64,000 bases of DNA, taken from positions 1,178,001 to 1,242,000 of the forward strand of contig NZ_CP045430.1 in assembly GCF_005886805.2 (NCBI RefSeq). The letters run 5' to 3'. Position 1 is the first letter of the stretch. Each line of letters opens with the position of its first letter. Positions 45,964 through 54,841 of the stretch are shown in pieces. Below the pieces are notes generated by a model. That model was not told the DNA's origin. It searched no databases and was given only the letters and a program-made list of their open reading frames with translations. The translations under genes were made by a program, and so were the position numbers. The stretch comes from Pseudoalteromonas rubra. GTDB lineage: Bacteria; Pseudomonadota; Gammaproteobacteria; Enterobacterales; Alteromonadaceae.

Positions 45964-47421
45964 TCACTCCAACTCAAGCTTCGCTTTTTCAGTTAACTCG
46001 CTCGGTAATTCGCGAGACACTGAGACACCCAGCTCTTTAAACTCCGAAGCCTGTTTAATCAAGTTCCCTTTTCCGCTGTACAGCTGTGCCATGGCTTTAT
46101 CGTACCCTTCCCGAGCTTTATCAAGTTGTTTGCCAACGCTTTCTAAGCTATGTAAAAATGCATTTAGTTTGCTGTAAAATTTTTCAGCACGTAGCGCCAG
46201 TTCTTTACTGTGTTTACTCTGTTCTTCAAAACGCCATAACTGCTTGACGATATTCAGGCTCGTTAATAATGTTGTCGGCGTAGCAATCAATACTTTGTTC
46301 TCAAGCGCATACTGATATAAATCGGGTGCATATTTGATGGCCTCAACAAAAGCAGATTCAACCGGAATAAACATAATCACCACTTCTGGCGAATTCAATC
46401 CGGGTAAGCGCTCATAAGATTTATCCCCGAGCTCTTTTACCCTTGCCTTTACCGCTTCGACGTGAGCGACAATCGCCTGATTTGCGTCGCTATCTCGCTC
46501 TGCGTTTACGTAACGGGTATAAGCGTTCAGAGAGGTTTTAGCATCAACAACAAGATGACGTTCCTGGGGCAGATAAACAATCACATCGGGGCGATATTTG
46601 CCTTCTTCGGTAGAAAAACTCACTTCGCGCTGATAGTCATTACCCGGGCGCAAACCGGCACTATCCAGCACGTTCTCTAACATTAGTTCACCCCAATTAC
46701 CTTGAGTTTTCTTTTGCCCCTGTAACGCATTGGTAAGTTTGCTGGCCTGCTCGGTGATGGCCTGATTATTTGCCTGTAAGTGCAATAACTCGGTACGTAA
46801 CGCTGCTCTTTGTTTCAGCTCTTCGCTATGAATAGCCTCCATTTTATCCCGAAAGCCTTTAAGCTCTCCCTGAACGGGCTGTAATAATTGAGAAATTTTA
46901 TCCTGACTATGGCGAGCAAACTTTTCGCTTTTATCTTCAAAAATCTGTGTGGCCAGGTTTTCGAACTCCTGTTTAAGAACTAACTTAGACTGCTCCAGCT
47001 GTGCCAGCTGCGCATCAAAAGACTGCTGCTTCTGTACCAGCGTGGTTTTGACATCGGTTAGTTCAAGCTCAAGGCGATGCGCATAAGCTTGTGTATCCTG
47101 CGCCATGTCTTCAGCTTTTTGCCAGCGCGTCTGTAATTCGTTGATCTGGTTTTGCTTTTCAGCCAGTTTCGCTTGAAGCTGTTGGCAGTCTCCGTGTAGT
47201 TGCCAGTGTTGAGCCTGTGCCTGTTTTAGCTCATCGCTACGCAGCACGAGCTGCGCCTGTAACTGCTCGCTTTGCATCTCGAGCTGTTGCCGAAATGCCG
47301 TACTTCTCTGCCGAAACAAAAAATAGAGCGGAGCAAAAATACATGAAGCAAGTACTGCGCCCGTACCAAGCAAAGTAAAAATATGAGCAGGAGAGAGGGA
47401 GACCAAACTAGACCAAAACAT
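45964..47421 (-). CDS. rmuC: RmuC-type protein (DNA recombination limiting factor)
   Basis: I choose the ATG at 47421, placed 8 nt after an AAGAGA site; an ATG two codons earlier and a TTG further up are possible. About 485 residues. A membrane helix (I-F-T-L-L-G-T-G-A-V-L-A-S-C) comes first, then a long coiled coil (about 40-210). The conserved RmuC domain follows, with G-N-W-G-E-L-M-L-E, Y-R-P-D-V-I-V-Y-L-P, V-V-D-A-K-T-S-L and F-I-P-V-E-S-A-F. RmuC limits inversions at short inverted repeats and is thought to be a membrane-tied nuclease-fold protein. Confidence 0.9.
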   Translation of the reverse strand: MFWSSLVSLSPAHIFTLLGTGAVLASCIFAPLYFLFRQRSTAFRQQLEMQSEQLQAQLVLRSDELKQAQAQHWQLHGDCQQLQAKLAEKQNQINELQTRWQKAEDMAQDTQAYAHRLELELTDVKTTLVQKQQSFDAQLAQLEQSKLVLKQEFENLATQIFEDKSEKFARHSQDKISQLLQPVQGELKGFRDKMEAIHSEELKQRAALRTELLHLQANNQAITEQASKLTNALQGQKKTQGNWGELMLENVLDSAGLRPGNDYQREVSFSTEEGKYRPDVIVYLPQERHLVVDAKTSLNAYTRYVNAERDSDANQAIVAHVEAVKARVKELGDKSYERLPGLNSPEVVIMFIPVESAFVEAIKYAPDLYQYALENKVLIATPTTLLTSLNIVKQLWRFEEQSKHSKELALRAEKFYSKLNAFLHSLESVGKQLDKAREGYDKAMAQLYSGKGNLIKQASEFKELGVSVSRELPSELTEKAKLELE

Positions 47422-47539
47422 AGGCATTCTCTTGATGTGACTATGCTTAGATAATATCAATTACACAGCCTAAATGCCTATTATATTGTGCTTTTCTAGA
47501 AATTAGTTTTGACAAGATGCGGCGCATGCGCGCCGTCAT

Positions 47540-48232
47540 TTATGCGTCGAGCTGTTGCTCATTGAAGCGATAACCTGCACCATAGACTGATTCGACTATC
47601 TTGGGCGAACAATCGATTTGCTTTATCTTTTTTCGAATATTTTTGATGTGGCTATCGATAACGCGATCGGAGATATCAAAGTTATCGGGCTGAATATGGT
47701 CCAGGATTTGTTGACGCGAAAACACTCTGTTTGGAGACTGGTACAACATGGCAAACACATCGAATTCAACCTTAGTCAAAGACAGAGTATTGCCTTTGAT
47801 AGCCACAATAAGCTGATCAACATCGACTACAATTGCAGCTTCCTGAGAGACGCTAGGAGCGCCCTGACAGCGACGTAGTATCGCTTTGATGCGCATAACT
47901 AGTTCAGCGGCACTGAATGGCTTACAGACGTAATCATCGGCACCAAACTCCAACCCCTTCAAACGGTCTGCCTCAGATACCTTAGCGGTCAGCATAACGA
48001 TAGGGACCATAGAGAACTCACGGATCTGACGCATGCATTCAACACCATCCTGATTTGGCAGCATGATATCCATTAGAATGGCTTCCGGGTTGTTTGCTCT
48101 CACCCAGTCGACCACCAGCGCACCATCAGCAATATGAGAAATTTCGAATCCAGAAGCTTTAAAAAACAGCATTACCTGCTCTGCAATATCGTAATCATCC
48201 TCAACGATAAGAATATGGTGCTTAGAAGTCAT
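47540..48232 (-). CDS. OmpR/BaeR-type response regulator
   Basis: The 230-residue protein has a receiver domain with acidic pocket E11, D12 and D13, phosphoacceptor D55 (A-I-L-M-D-I-M-L-P), T82 and K104 (C-K-P-F). A winged-helix DNA-binding domain follows (residues about 130-225), with V-I-D-S-H-I-K-N-I-R-K-K and the Y-G-A-G-Y-R-F end. It resembles BaeR-type envelope-stress regulators. Its ATG directly follows the stop of the small upstream gene (TAAATG), so they are translated together. No kinase gene is adjacent; the TPR kinase at 40590 may be its partner. Confidence 0.88.
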   Translation of the reverse strand: MTSKHHILIVEDDYDIAEQVMLFFKASGFEISHIADGALVVDWVRANNPEAILMDIMLPNQDGVECMRQIREFSMVPIVMLTAKVSEADRLKGLEFGADDYVCKPFSAAELVMRIKAILRRCQGAPSVSQEAAIVVDVDQLIVAIKGNTLSLTKVEFDVFAMLYQSPNRVFSRQQILDHIQPDNFDISDRVIDSHIKNIRKKIKQIDCSPKIVESVYGAGYRFNEQQLDA

Positions 48233-48439
48233 TTAGCCTCTCGATTTAGCCTTAAGTTGTGAAAGCTGCCTTTTAACCTGACCTTTTAATTTATCCGACA
48301 GTGTTTCGTCAAACAGCAGCATGGTCAGAATACTCGCCAGATCTTCTGAACTGGCTACCTCATTCAGTAGATCATAATCACACTGTGACTGAGGTTCAAT
48401 AAAGTTTAACTGTGAAATTGAATTTTCGTAGCACAACAT
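48233..48439 (-). CDS. Small hypothetical protein coupled to the response regulator
   Basis: I use the ATG at 48439, with a GGGGCGA site; a TTG at 48499 would add 20 residues. The product is 68 residues: a polar N-terminus with S-Q-C-D-Y-D-L-L-N-E-V, then a helix L-A-S-I-L-T-M-L-L-F-D-E and a basic tail (K-G-Q-V-K-R-Q-L-S-Q-L-K-A-K-S-R-G). Its stop abuts the regulator start. It may be a connector or anti-regulator peptide, which is inference from position only. Confidence 0.45.
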   Translation of the reverse strand: MLCYENSISQLNFIEPQSQCDYDLLNEVASSEDLASILTMLLFDETLSDKLKGQVKRQLSQLKAKSRG

Positions 48440-48532
48440 AGCTCGCCCCTTGAGTCCATCACGTCCTAATTCGCCAATATGGTCATTAAAGTAAAACAAT
48501 ATGGATCAAATATGGAACAGCTTAAAAATGCG

Positions 48533-48563
48533 CAAAAAAAAGCCGGTTAACAGTTAACCGGCT
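48533..48563 (-). terminator. Terminator of the SNF2-type helicase gene
   Basis: On the minus strand AGCCGGTTAA / TTAACCGGCT with a 3-nt loop is followed by eight T. It is downstream of the helicase stop at 48678. Confidence 0.85.
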
Positions 48564-48677
48564 CGATACAATACTTGTATTTAATAGGGGGAAATCAACA
48601 ATATGCTTACTACACACTAGGCGTTAACAACAAGCATAATGATAGACCTCACCGGGTTCTAAAAAGTTCAGAAAAAA

Positions 48678-51600
48678 TTAGTTTTTTATCATTTCGAGCA
48701 TTTGCGCTTCATTGAACTGGGTCAAATTCACTCCAGCATCGGCAAATAATGCATCGACCAACGCCTGCTTGTCTTTTTGCATTTGATAGACCTTCTGCTC
48801 AATCGAGTTAGCAATGATCAGCTTATAGACGAATACAGGCTTATCCTGGCCAATTCGATAGGCTCTGTCTGTTGCCTGATTCTCAACGGCAGGGTTCCAC
48901 CAGGGATCAAAATGGATCACAGTATCTGCCTGAGTCAGGTTCAGACCCGTTCCACCCGCTTTTAGGCTGATCAGGAAAACATCGACCTCTCCTTCAGTGA
49001 ACTTTGCAATCACCTTGTCCCGCTGGCGCGTTTGCCCCGTAAGCATAGTGAACGGGATGTTTAACCCGTCACAATGGCTGGCTATCATATCGAGTACACT
49101 GGTAAACTGGCTGAAAATAATCACCTTACGACCTTCTTCGAGGAAAATCGGTAAGTGGCCAGACAACCAATCGAACTTTGCACTGTTAAATGAGCGCGTT
49201 TTGTCTACGAGGCTTGGATGACAGCAGATCTGACGAAGCTTTAATAATGCATCCAAAAAAGCCAGTTTGCTGCGCTCTACACCTTGCTCTTTGAACAAAT
49301 CAAGTAAACTAGACTCAACTTTAGCCTGAACCTGGTGGTACATATCAGCCTGATCACCGCTAAATTCAAGCTTCTTAACCAACTCTGTTTTCGCTGGCAA
49401 CTCACGCACAACCTCAGACTTCGTCCGACGCAAAATAAAAGGCGCAATCAGAGACTGTAGCTCTTTCGCGCGCCGGGTATCATTTTCTTTCTCAATGGGA
49501 TGCTGAAAATAATGCTTAAATTGTTGTTTTGTACCCAGTACATCTGGCATCACAAAGTCGAGCAGCGATTTAAGTTCGAGCAAATTATTCTCAACAGGAG
49601 TACCACTGAGACACAGCTTAAACTCCGCGGACAGTTGTTTAACACACTTGGAGATTTGCGCCGTCTCATTTTTGATATACTGCGCTTCGTCGAGCACAAT
49701 AGAGTCAAACTCCAGCTCGGAATAGTGCGCCAAGTCGCGCTTTAGTAACGGGTAAGTGGTAATGATAAACCGTGCGTTAGCCACCTGGTTGAGTTGTTTG
49801 TCGCGCTGAGCACCATGCACCGTCAACAAGGGAAGATGGGGCGCAAAGCGACGGAATTCGTTTTGCCAGTTACCGACCAAACTGGTTGGACACACTATCA
49901 GAGAAGGTTTTGTCACCAGAGTGTTGTGCTGGGAAATGAAATAAGCAATCACCTGGAGGGTTTTGCCCAGACCCATGTCGTCGGCAAGGATCCCCCCAAG
50001 CTGATGTCGGTTCAGGAACCTTAACCAATCAACGCCCTGAACCTGATAATCACGTAGCGTGAAATATTCACCCGTGCCAGATACTCCCTTAGCGTCAGTC
50101 GTCTCAGGTCTACTCAGCTCCTCCAGGTAATCAAGCAGACGCGGATCGTCTGATACACTTTGAACTGCCGTGAGATCAAACAGCTTACTTGCGTAGGAGA
50201 GCGGGAACTTGAACTGGGAGCTTGAAAGGTAATAGCTAAACCGGGCTTTAAGCTGTAATAATTCATCGTAAACCGCTTTAGGGATAGCATAAAATTGTTC
50301 TGCGATATTGATGTACTGGTAAACATTAGCCAGAGAATTCACTTCATGAGACGGTACTTTGTCCCAATCAAGCGTAACCAGTTTGTCATCGAACAACACA
50401 CGGCCAATAACATGATGTTTTTTATCCCGTTTAAGCACCAAGGTCACTTTTGGGGTTAATACCGGACGGCCGCCTTGTAGTTCATCAACCTGCCATAGCT
50501 TACTTTGCAGGTAGGGGCGGACTTCGCTATTAAACCAATGATATGTAACATCATCATCATGTGGCAGTACAAAGTGGTTTTGCTGTGCTGAAAACCCAAG
50601 CCCATTCAGCATTTTTTCACAACGATTCAGTTGTTTGGCTTTTGAATAACGGCCTTCTTTATCGAGCAGAGACAATGCCAGCTTCAACGGGGCACCAGGC
50701 TCAATGCTCAATTTAGCAACCAATTTATCTTTGTTTACCAGGTGTTCGTGCCCCTGAGGCGGTGGGACTATGTTATCGGCGAAGACATCCTGAAAGCGTT
50801 TTATCACTGCTTCAATCTTTGTCGCGTTGATAAGCGGCATGGTATGCAAATGCGCAATTTCCTGAGCACTTAACTCAGATTCAATTCGCCCCAAAACCAT
50901 ATTCTCAGTATCCAGATAAACAGGCGGATCGGTTTTTATCAGTTGCCACTGTTCTACTCCGGTTAAATGACTGGTGAGGCGATATTCGTCTCGCTCCTGT
51001 TCCCAATCAAACTCCAGATGCTGCTTGTGGCCAAATGTCAGAGGCTTACGACTGCTTTGATAGAAACAACGCTTACTCTGCACTAACTGCTGCAACGCAG
51101 AAAATCCCCAACTCCCGGAGAGTTCGAAGTGACCGGGTGTATTTTGCGAGCGGATCCAAGAAAATAATCTGAAATCGCTCTCCAATATATCCTTTGGCGG
51201 CACCTGGCTGTTTAGTTGATGTTCGGTGAGTGCACGACCGAGCGGATATACTCCATCCGGTTTTTGTGGTGTGGTCTTAGGATTAACCAACAACTCATTT
51301 CCACGTGATTCAAGCACAAATAACAATACGTTGGTTACATCAAGATCATTGGCCTGTTGTAGTTGAGCCAGCTCATTAAACCAATCATTGACCAGATAAG
51401 ACTCACCAAAGCCGCCTGAATGATCAATTTTTAACTTAAGCAATACTGCTGCGATATGACGACACTTCGGATTGTTAGAACACGTACATTGTGCCTCTAC
51501 GGATGGGGTACCCTTGACTTGTTCAATCTTAATATGCTGAGTGAAGGTGTTGCCAAAATTGCCCATGACCTGAGCGTCAATTTTTGTAAAATCTTCAGAG

Positions 51601-51773
51601 TGCTCTAAAAAGCAGATCTGCTCGTCGTGCAAATACTGTTTGGCCTTGCTTAACAAGGCAGCATTAAAATACTGTTTGAGGAATCGCTCTGACAATGGAA
51701 ACTGAGTCGATTGTTCCTGCTTAATTTCCTCAAATAGTGCTAGAAGTTGCTCTTTAGATAACTGCGAAGACAT
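48678..51773 (-). CDS. SNF2-family DNA translocase/helicase with SWIM zinc finger
   Basis: The 1,031-residue protein begins with a SWIM-type zinc motif (C96-x-C98, C104-x-H106). A long middle region comes next, then the Swi2/Snf2 ATPase: Walker A D-D-M-G-L-G-K-T near residue 598, D-E-A-Q near 694, S-G-T-P-V-E-N-N, and the C-lobe motifs (A-G-G-T-G-L-N-L, D-P-W-W-N-P-A-V-E, D-R-A-Y-R-I-G-Q). Bacterial members resemble RapA-like or HepA-like proteins that move along double-stranded DNA and remodel bound proteins. The exact partner is unknown. Confidence 0.92.
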   Translation of the reverse strand: MSSQLSKEQLLALFEEIKQEQSTQFPLSERFLKQYFNAALLSKAKQYLHDEQICFLEHSEDFTKIDAQVMGNFGNTFTQHIKIEQVKGTPSVEAQCTCSNNPKCRHIAAVLLKLKIDHSGGFGESYLVNDWFNELAQLQQANDLDVTNVLLFVLESRGNELLVNPKTTPQKPDGVYPLGRALTEHQLNSQVPPKDILESDFRLFSWIRSQNTPGHFELSGSWGFSALQQLVQSKRCFYQSSRKPLTFGHKQHLEFDWEQERDEYRLTSHLTGVEQWQLIKTDPPVYLDTENMVLGRIESELSAQEIAHLHTMPLINATKIEAVIKRFQDVFADNIVPPPQGHEHLVNKDKLVAKLSIEPGAPLKLALSLLDKEGRYSKAKQLNRCEKMLNGLGFSAQQNHFVLPHDDDVTYHWFNSEVRPYLQSKLWQVDELQGGRPVLTPKVTLVLKRDKKHHVIGRVLFDDKLVTLDWDKVPSHEVNSLANVYQYINIAEQFYAIPKAVYDELLQLKARFSYYLSSSQFKFPLSYASKLFDLTAVQSVSDDPRLLDYLEELSRPETTDAKGVSGTGEYFTLRDYQVQGVDWLRFLNRHQLGGILADDMGLGKTLQVIAYFISQHNTLVTKPSLIVCPTSLVGNWQNEFRRFAPHLPLLTVHGAQRDKQLNQVANARFIITTYPLLKRDLAHYSELEFDSIVLDEAQYIKNETAQISKCVKQLSAEFKLCLSGTPVENNLLELKSLLDFVMPDVLGTKQQFKHYFQHPIEKENDTRRAKELQSLIAPFILRRTKSEVVRELPAKTELVKKLEFSGDQADMYHQVQAKVESSLLDLFKEQGVERSKLAFLDALLKLRQICCHPSLVDKTRSFNSAKFDWLSGHLPIFLEEGRKVIIFSQFTSVLDMIASHCDGLNIPFTMLTGQTRQRDKVIAKFTEGEVDVFLISLKAGGTGLNLTQADTVIHFDPWWNPAVENQATDRAYRIGQDKPVFVYKLIIANSIEQKVYQMQKDKQALVDALFADAGVNLTQFNEAQMLEMIKN

Positions 51774-51895
51774 TCGTTTACAATAAAAAAGACGTAAAAG
51801 AGCAGTATATGAAATTACGTATTTGAGCTAAAGGGGCAAATGGCGATAAATTGGGAAAAAGTGACTGGTTGGATGACAACTGTATCGGGAAAGTA

Positions 51896-51923
51896 CGAAA
51901 AACGGCCGATAAATCCGGCCGTT
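51896..51923 (-). terminator. Terminator of the parA-parB operon
   Basis: On the minus strand AACGGCC / GGCCGTT with a 9-nt loop is followed by TTT. It begins a few bases beyond the parB stop. Confidence 0.75.
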
Positions 51924-51928
51924 AGTGA

Positions 51929-52891
51929 CTAATTGAAACTTGCGAGCAATTTCTCTAATTGTTCCAGGCGTTTTTCTGTAATCACACGATCGTCAATTTT
52001 TACAGTAATAGCGCCACTTTTAATGTTTTTTTGCACTTTGACATAGTCATTCTCAAGTAACGCGACGTTTCTGGCTTCAGCCTTGGAAAAGGTTGTCAGA
52101 TAGTTGGTAAGTAACACAGCACGCTTTTCATCGCTAACCATTTCTGTTGTGAGTTTATCAGAGTCGTATTCAGCCACTTTCTGTTTAAAGGCTTCGTTAT
52201 GCTCCTGAATCGCCGCAATGAGCTTTTTGGCAGCTTCCCGACCTAAGTGATTTGCTGTTGGATAGAGGCTCACTACATCAACTGGAATTTGCTCATAGGC
52301 TTTTAACGAATCTGCAATGGCTGTGTGAGACAACCCTTCAATCGCTGCAATCTCTCGATATGAACCTTTCTTTCCTTGCCGAATTAGCGCCTGTTTAGTC
52401 TGAGAAAATGCTTTTCCCTGTTCCCACAAACTGGGTGCGATATATTGATCTGAAGAGACAGAAAGCACTTTCGCATCTTCGTCGGTAAAATCCGCTGAAG
52501 TTAAAATTACATAATCAGCACCACCCAATAAGCAGGCTTTTCTGCGTCTGGAGCCCGATAAAACTTCATGCACAGAACCTTTTTCCCAACATAAGGCTGG
52601 ATGCAAATTACGCTTATCAGACTGTATAGCTGGCAAAATATCAGCAACTGAACGCTCATTCAGTAATGTTTGGTCACGACGATTATCACCATACACTTTT
52701 GTGATCTGATCAATCTCATTGTGTTTGATCACTTTACAGATCAGGGTGATCGTCCTGTTTGGATCGCTAGGAGCCGGCATAGTGATCACATCGCCAACTT
52801 TGGCCTGATCTAAAAGATCATCCAGGCTACTTCCTTCAACGGGAGTTGCAAATGGGTCGATGCGTGTGTCGTTTTTACGTTTTCTAGCCAT
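51929..52891 (-). CDS. parB: Chromid partition protein ParB
   Basis: The 320-residue protein has the ParB order: an N-terminal tail likely to contact ParA, a nuclease-like N domain with G-S-R-R-R-K-A-C-L, a central helix-turn-helix (Y-R-E-I-A-A-I-E-G-L-S-H-T-A-I-A-D-S-L), and a C-terminal dimerisation part. It resembles plasmid SopB-type proteins rather than chromosomal ParB. It should bind a parS centromere. I could not find an obvious parS palindrome. It follows parA by 16 bp. Confidence 0.9.
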   Translation of the reverse strand: MARKRKNDTRIDPFATPVEGSSLDDLLDQAKVGDVITMPAPSDPNRTITLICKVIKHNEIDQITKVYGDNRRDQTLLNERSVADILPAIQSDKRNLHPALCWEKGSVHEVLSGSRRRKACLLGGADYVILTSADFTDEDAKVLSVSSDQYIAPSLWEQGKAFSQTKQALIRQGKKGSYREIAAIEGLSHTAIADSLKAYEQIPVDVVSLYPTANHLGREAAKKLIAAIQEHNEAFKQKVAEYDSDKLTTEMVSDEKRAVLLTNYLTTFSKAEARNVALLENDYVKVQKNIKSGAITVKIDDRVITEKRLEQLEKLLASFN

Positions 52892-52907
52892 GAAATAGTT
52901 TACCTGC

Positions 52908-54140
52908 TTACTGATCGAGAGATGACTGAGTTGAAGGCCAATTTGAACGGATCAACATCTCAAGTTCATCGACCACGTCTTTAATATTTTCCTGAGATTT
53001 GATCAGAGACTCACGACTTGCCAATGAATCTGACGTTTTCTGATCGAATATCGTATTGAACGAAGAGGAACTCGCTGTAATCGCTGAGCTATGGTTGATA
53101 GGATAACTCATTACCTGACGGCCAAAGGCACTACGCACATCTTTGACGATGTCACGCTGAGAATGGTTACCTTTAACATAATTGGTTACCAGGAATTGCA
53201 TAAAATCCCAGCCTTCATGTCCAAGCGCAGCAACTGTATGGTAAATCTCACCCAATCGTTTTAGATACTTATTATTTGCATCAAAGTCGACGGCTTCTGG
53301 ATGTACAGGTATCAACATAGCTGTAGACGCCATCAATGCATTGTAGAACATGAAATTAAGAGAAGGAGCAGTATCTATCAGGATAATATCAAATTGCTCT
53401 GAAACTGGCTCTATGACTTTCTCCTTCAATTTATGATAGTGACGAGTCTGAGCATAGCTTGATGATTCTTTTAGTTCAGTGGCGGTCTCATGCTCAAAAT
53501 AAAAATCATCCATGCCTGACGGTAAAACGCGAATATTAGGAATGTGTGTTTCTCTAAATGCATCTGACACCAACTGGTCCCATGTTTCATCTTCATCAAG
53601 TTCAATACAATCTCGCATTAGATCACCTACGGTGATGGGCTCAGGATCTTGTGAAGGAAAAAAGCTTGATGATGATCCTTGGGGATCAAGATCAATGATC
53701 CCAATACGGTATCGCTTGATATTTGTTGTCGCTAAGGCTGCTGCGATATTGACAAGACTGGTTGTTTTACCACAACCACCTTTTAAACTATTGATGACGA
53801 TAACTTGAAGTTTGTCGTCTGATTTTCTGTGATCAGCTTGGATCCCTAAGATTTCAGCCATTGAAAAAATATTAGCCAATGTATAGGCATAATGACCATT
53901 TGCCCCTTTTTGAATTGCTAAATGGTCAAAATCGCCTTGATCATGGCGTCTTTTTAGTGTTCTGTTGTTTACACCAAGTAAGTCTGCTGCTGCTTTTTGC
54001 GTATAAGTGCGAAGTTCTTTATCTTCGCTTTTAAGATGTGCACGATAATGCTGAATTCGGCCTTCAAGGGACTTTTCAGCTACTTCAGCGGTTGCTTTCA
54101 GCAGCCGATAGGTTGAGAGCGCATTGCTATTGATAGACAT
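52908..54140 (-). CDS. parA: Chromid partition ATPase ParA (type Ia)
   Basis: The 410-residue protein has an N-terminal DNA-binding extension with a helix-turn-helix (Q-K-A-A-A-D-L-L-G-V-N-N-R-T-L-K-R-R). A ParA/MinD-type ATPase follows, with the deviant Walker A K120-G-G-C-G-K125-T-T and D-L-D-P-Q-G-S-S. Type Ia ParA proteins both move the replicon and repress their own operon through the N-terminal domain. The promoter must lie in 54141-54240, facing away from the origin. ParA moves ParB-bound DNA over the nucleoid. Confidence 0.95.
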   Translation of the reverse strand: MSINSNALSTYRLLKATAEVAEKSLEGRIQHYRAHLKSEDKELRTYTQKAAADLLGVNNRTLKRRHDQGDFDHLAIQKGANGHYAYTLANIFSMAEILGIQADHRKSDDKLQVIVINSLKGGCGKTTSLVNIAAALATTNIKRYRIGIIDLDPQGSSSSFFPSQDPEPITVGDLMRDCIELDEDETWDQLVSDAFRETHIPNIRVLPSGMDDFYFEHETATELKESSSYAQTRHYHKLKEKVIEPVSEQFDIILIDTAPSLNFMFYNALMASTAMLIPVHPEAVDFDANNKYLKRLGEIYHTVAALGHEGWDFMQFLVTNYVKGNHSQRDIVKDVRSAFGRQVMSYPINHSSAITASSSSFNTIFDQKTSDSLASRESLIKSQENIKDVVDELEMLIRSNWPSTQSSLDQ

Positions 54141-54452
54141 ACGTTATTTCCTTCAAATGATGGTTATTATTATAATGTCCATTACTTTTGCAGTAAACAT
54201 AAAAAAACAAAGACATCTATATTGATAGCTTACTTAAAGAATAAATAAATAAGATTAGAATTGGTTAGATCTATAGGTATTAAAGGTTAGAAGGGTTTAA
54301 TACGATGGTATCTATTTGTTTTTATTGAATATATTGGCATTGGAGTGGATCACAATAATACTTGGTTAAGATCAGATCCTTGTGTACTCATAGATCGTGT
54401 TTTTACCAACCTTATTTTCAAAACTTCTCATGCTCACAGTTTACACACAGAG

Positions 54453-54461
54453 TTATCCACT
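54453..54461 (+). promoter_or_regulatory. DnaA box (one mismatch)
   Basis: TTATCCACT differs from the DnaA consensus TTATCCACA at the last base. It lies 148 bp from the perfect box on the same strand. Confidence 0.6.
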
Positions 54462-54600
54462 TTTAATGGTGCGCAGATCTATATTTTACTAAGTAATTTC
54501 ATGAAGTTATACACTTTTGTTAGATCCTTAGCTGATTTTAATAGGTAAGGATCTGATCTCTACTTGGCATAGATCGGATCCTTACTAGCTGGATTGTGTT

Positions 54601-54609
54601 TTATCCACA
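54601..54609 (+). promoter_or_regulatory. DnaA box (perfect)
   Basis: TTATCCACA is a full match to the high-affinity DnaA box. It follows the GATC-rich inverted repeat by 15 bp. Confidence 0.75.
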
Positions 54610-54683
54610 ACGACTCAAAGATACGATGATTTTTGGCCGAATTGAACATGAAATCCAGTACGTGTAAGCAGATTTTGAGCAGT

Positions 54684-54775
54684 AGTTGGTATAATATGGA
54701 TCCAAAATCATGTCTAAGTTAGTAAAAAAATGATCTCATCTTGGTTTTTTTGTCCAGATCACTTTTTTACTAACT
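54684..54775 (+). promoter_or_regulatory. Probable rep promoter with initiator boxes (autoregulation)
   Basis: TATAAT at 54690-54695 is the best -10 before rep. It overlaps a degenerate reverse-oriented box (AGTTGGTATAAT, 54684-54695). Downstream lie a reverse-oriented box AGTTAGTAAAAA (54718-54729) and a forward TTTTTACTAACT (54764-54775), which form an inverted pair 34 bp apart. Inverted initiator sites at the promoter are how many plasmid Rep proteins repress their own gene. Confidence 0.55.
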
Positions 54776-54798
54776 TAAACAATTAACTTTTGATCGTG

Positions 54799-54814
54799 AA
54801 TGTGTTGTCATTAA
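54799..54814 (+). promoter_or_regulatory. Ter-like site between origin and rep
   Basis: AATGTGTTGTCATTAA matches the E. coli Ter core AGTATGTTGTAACTAA at 12 of 16 positions, in the forward orientation. It is 28 bp before the rep start. It shares the ATGTGTT core with the repeats of the downstream array. Confidence 0.45.
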
Positions 54815-54841
54815 CCGTCACAAAATTCTGGAAGTAATAAA

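Larger units (their letters stand above)
54141..54841. other. Putative chromid replication origin
   Basis: This 700-bp AT-rich gap lies between divergent parA and rep. It holds 15 GATC sites in 54268-54795, where about two are expected by chance. It also has one perfect and one near-perfect DnaA box and at least four TTTTTACTAACT-type boxes. A 15-bp inverted repeat (54545-54559 and 54571-54585, one mismatch) carries GATC repeats, and related GATCCTT segments lie at 54370-54380 and 54523. The combination of Dam sites, DnaA boxes and initiator boxes next to an initiator gene is that of a regulated origin. Confidence 0.83.

Noticed and set aside
51774..51928. parS centromere downstream of parB
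   Set aside because: No palindrome of parS type is visible there; the only inverted repeat is the terminator.
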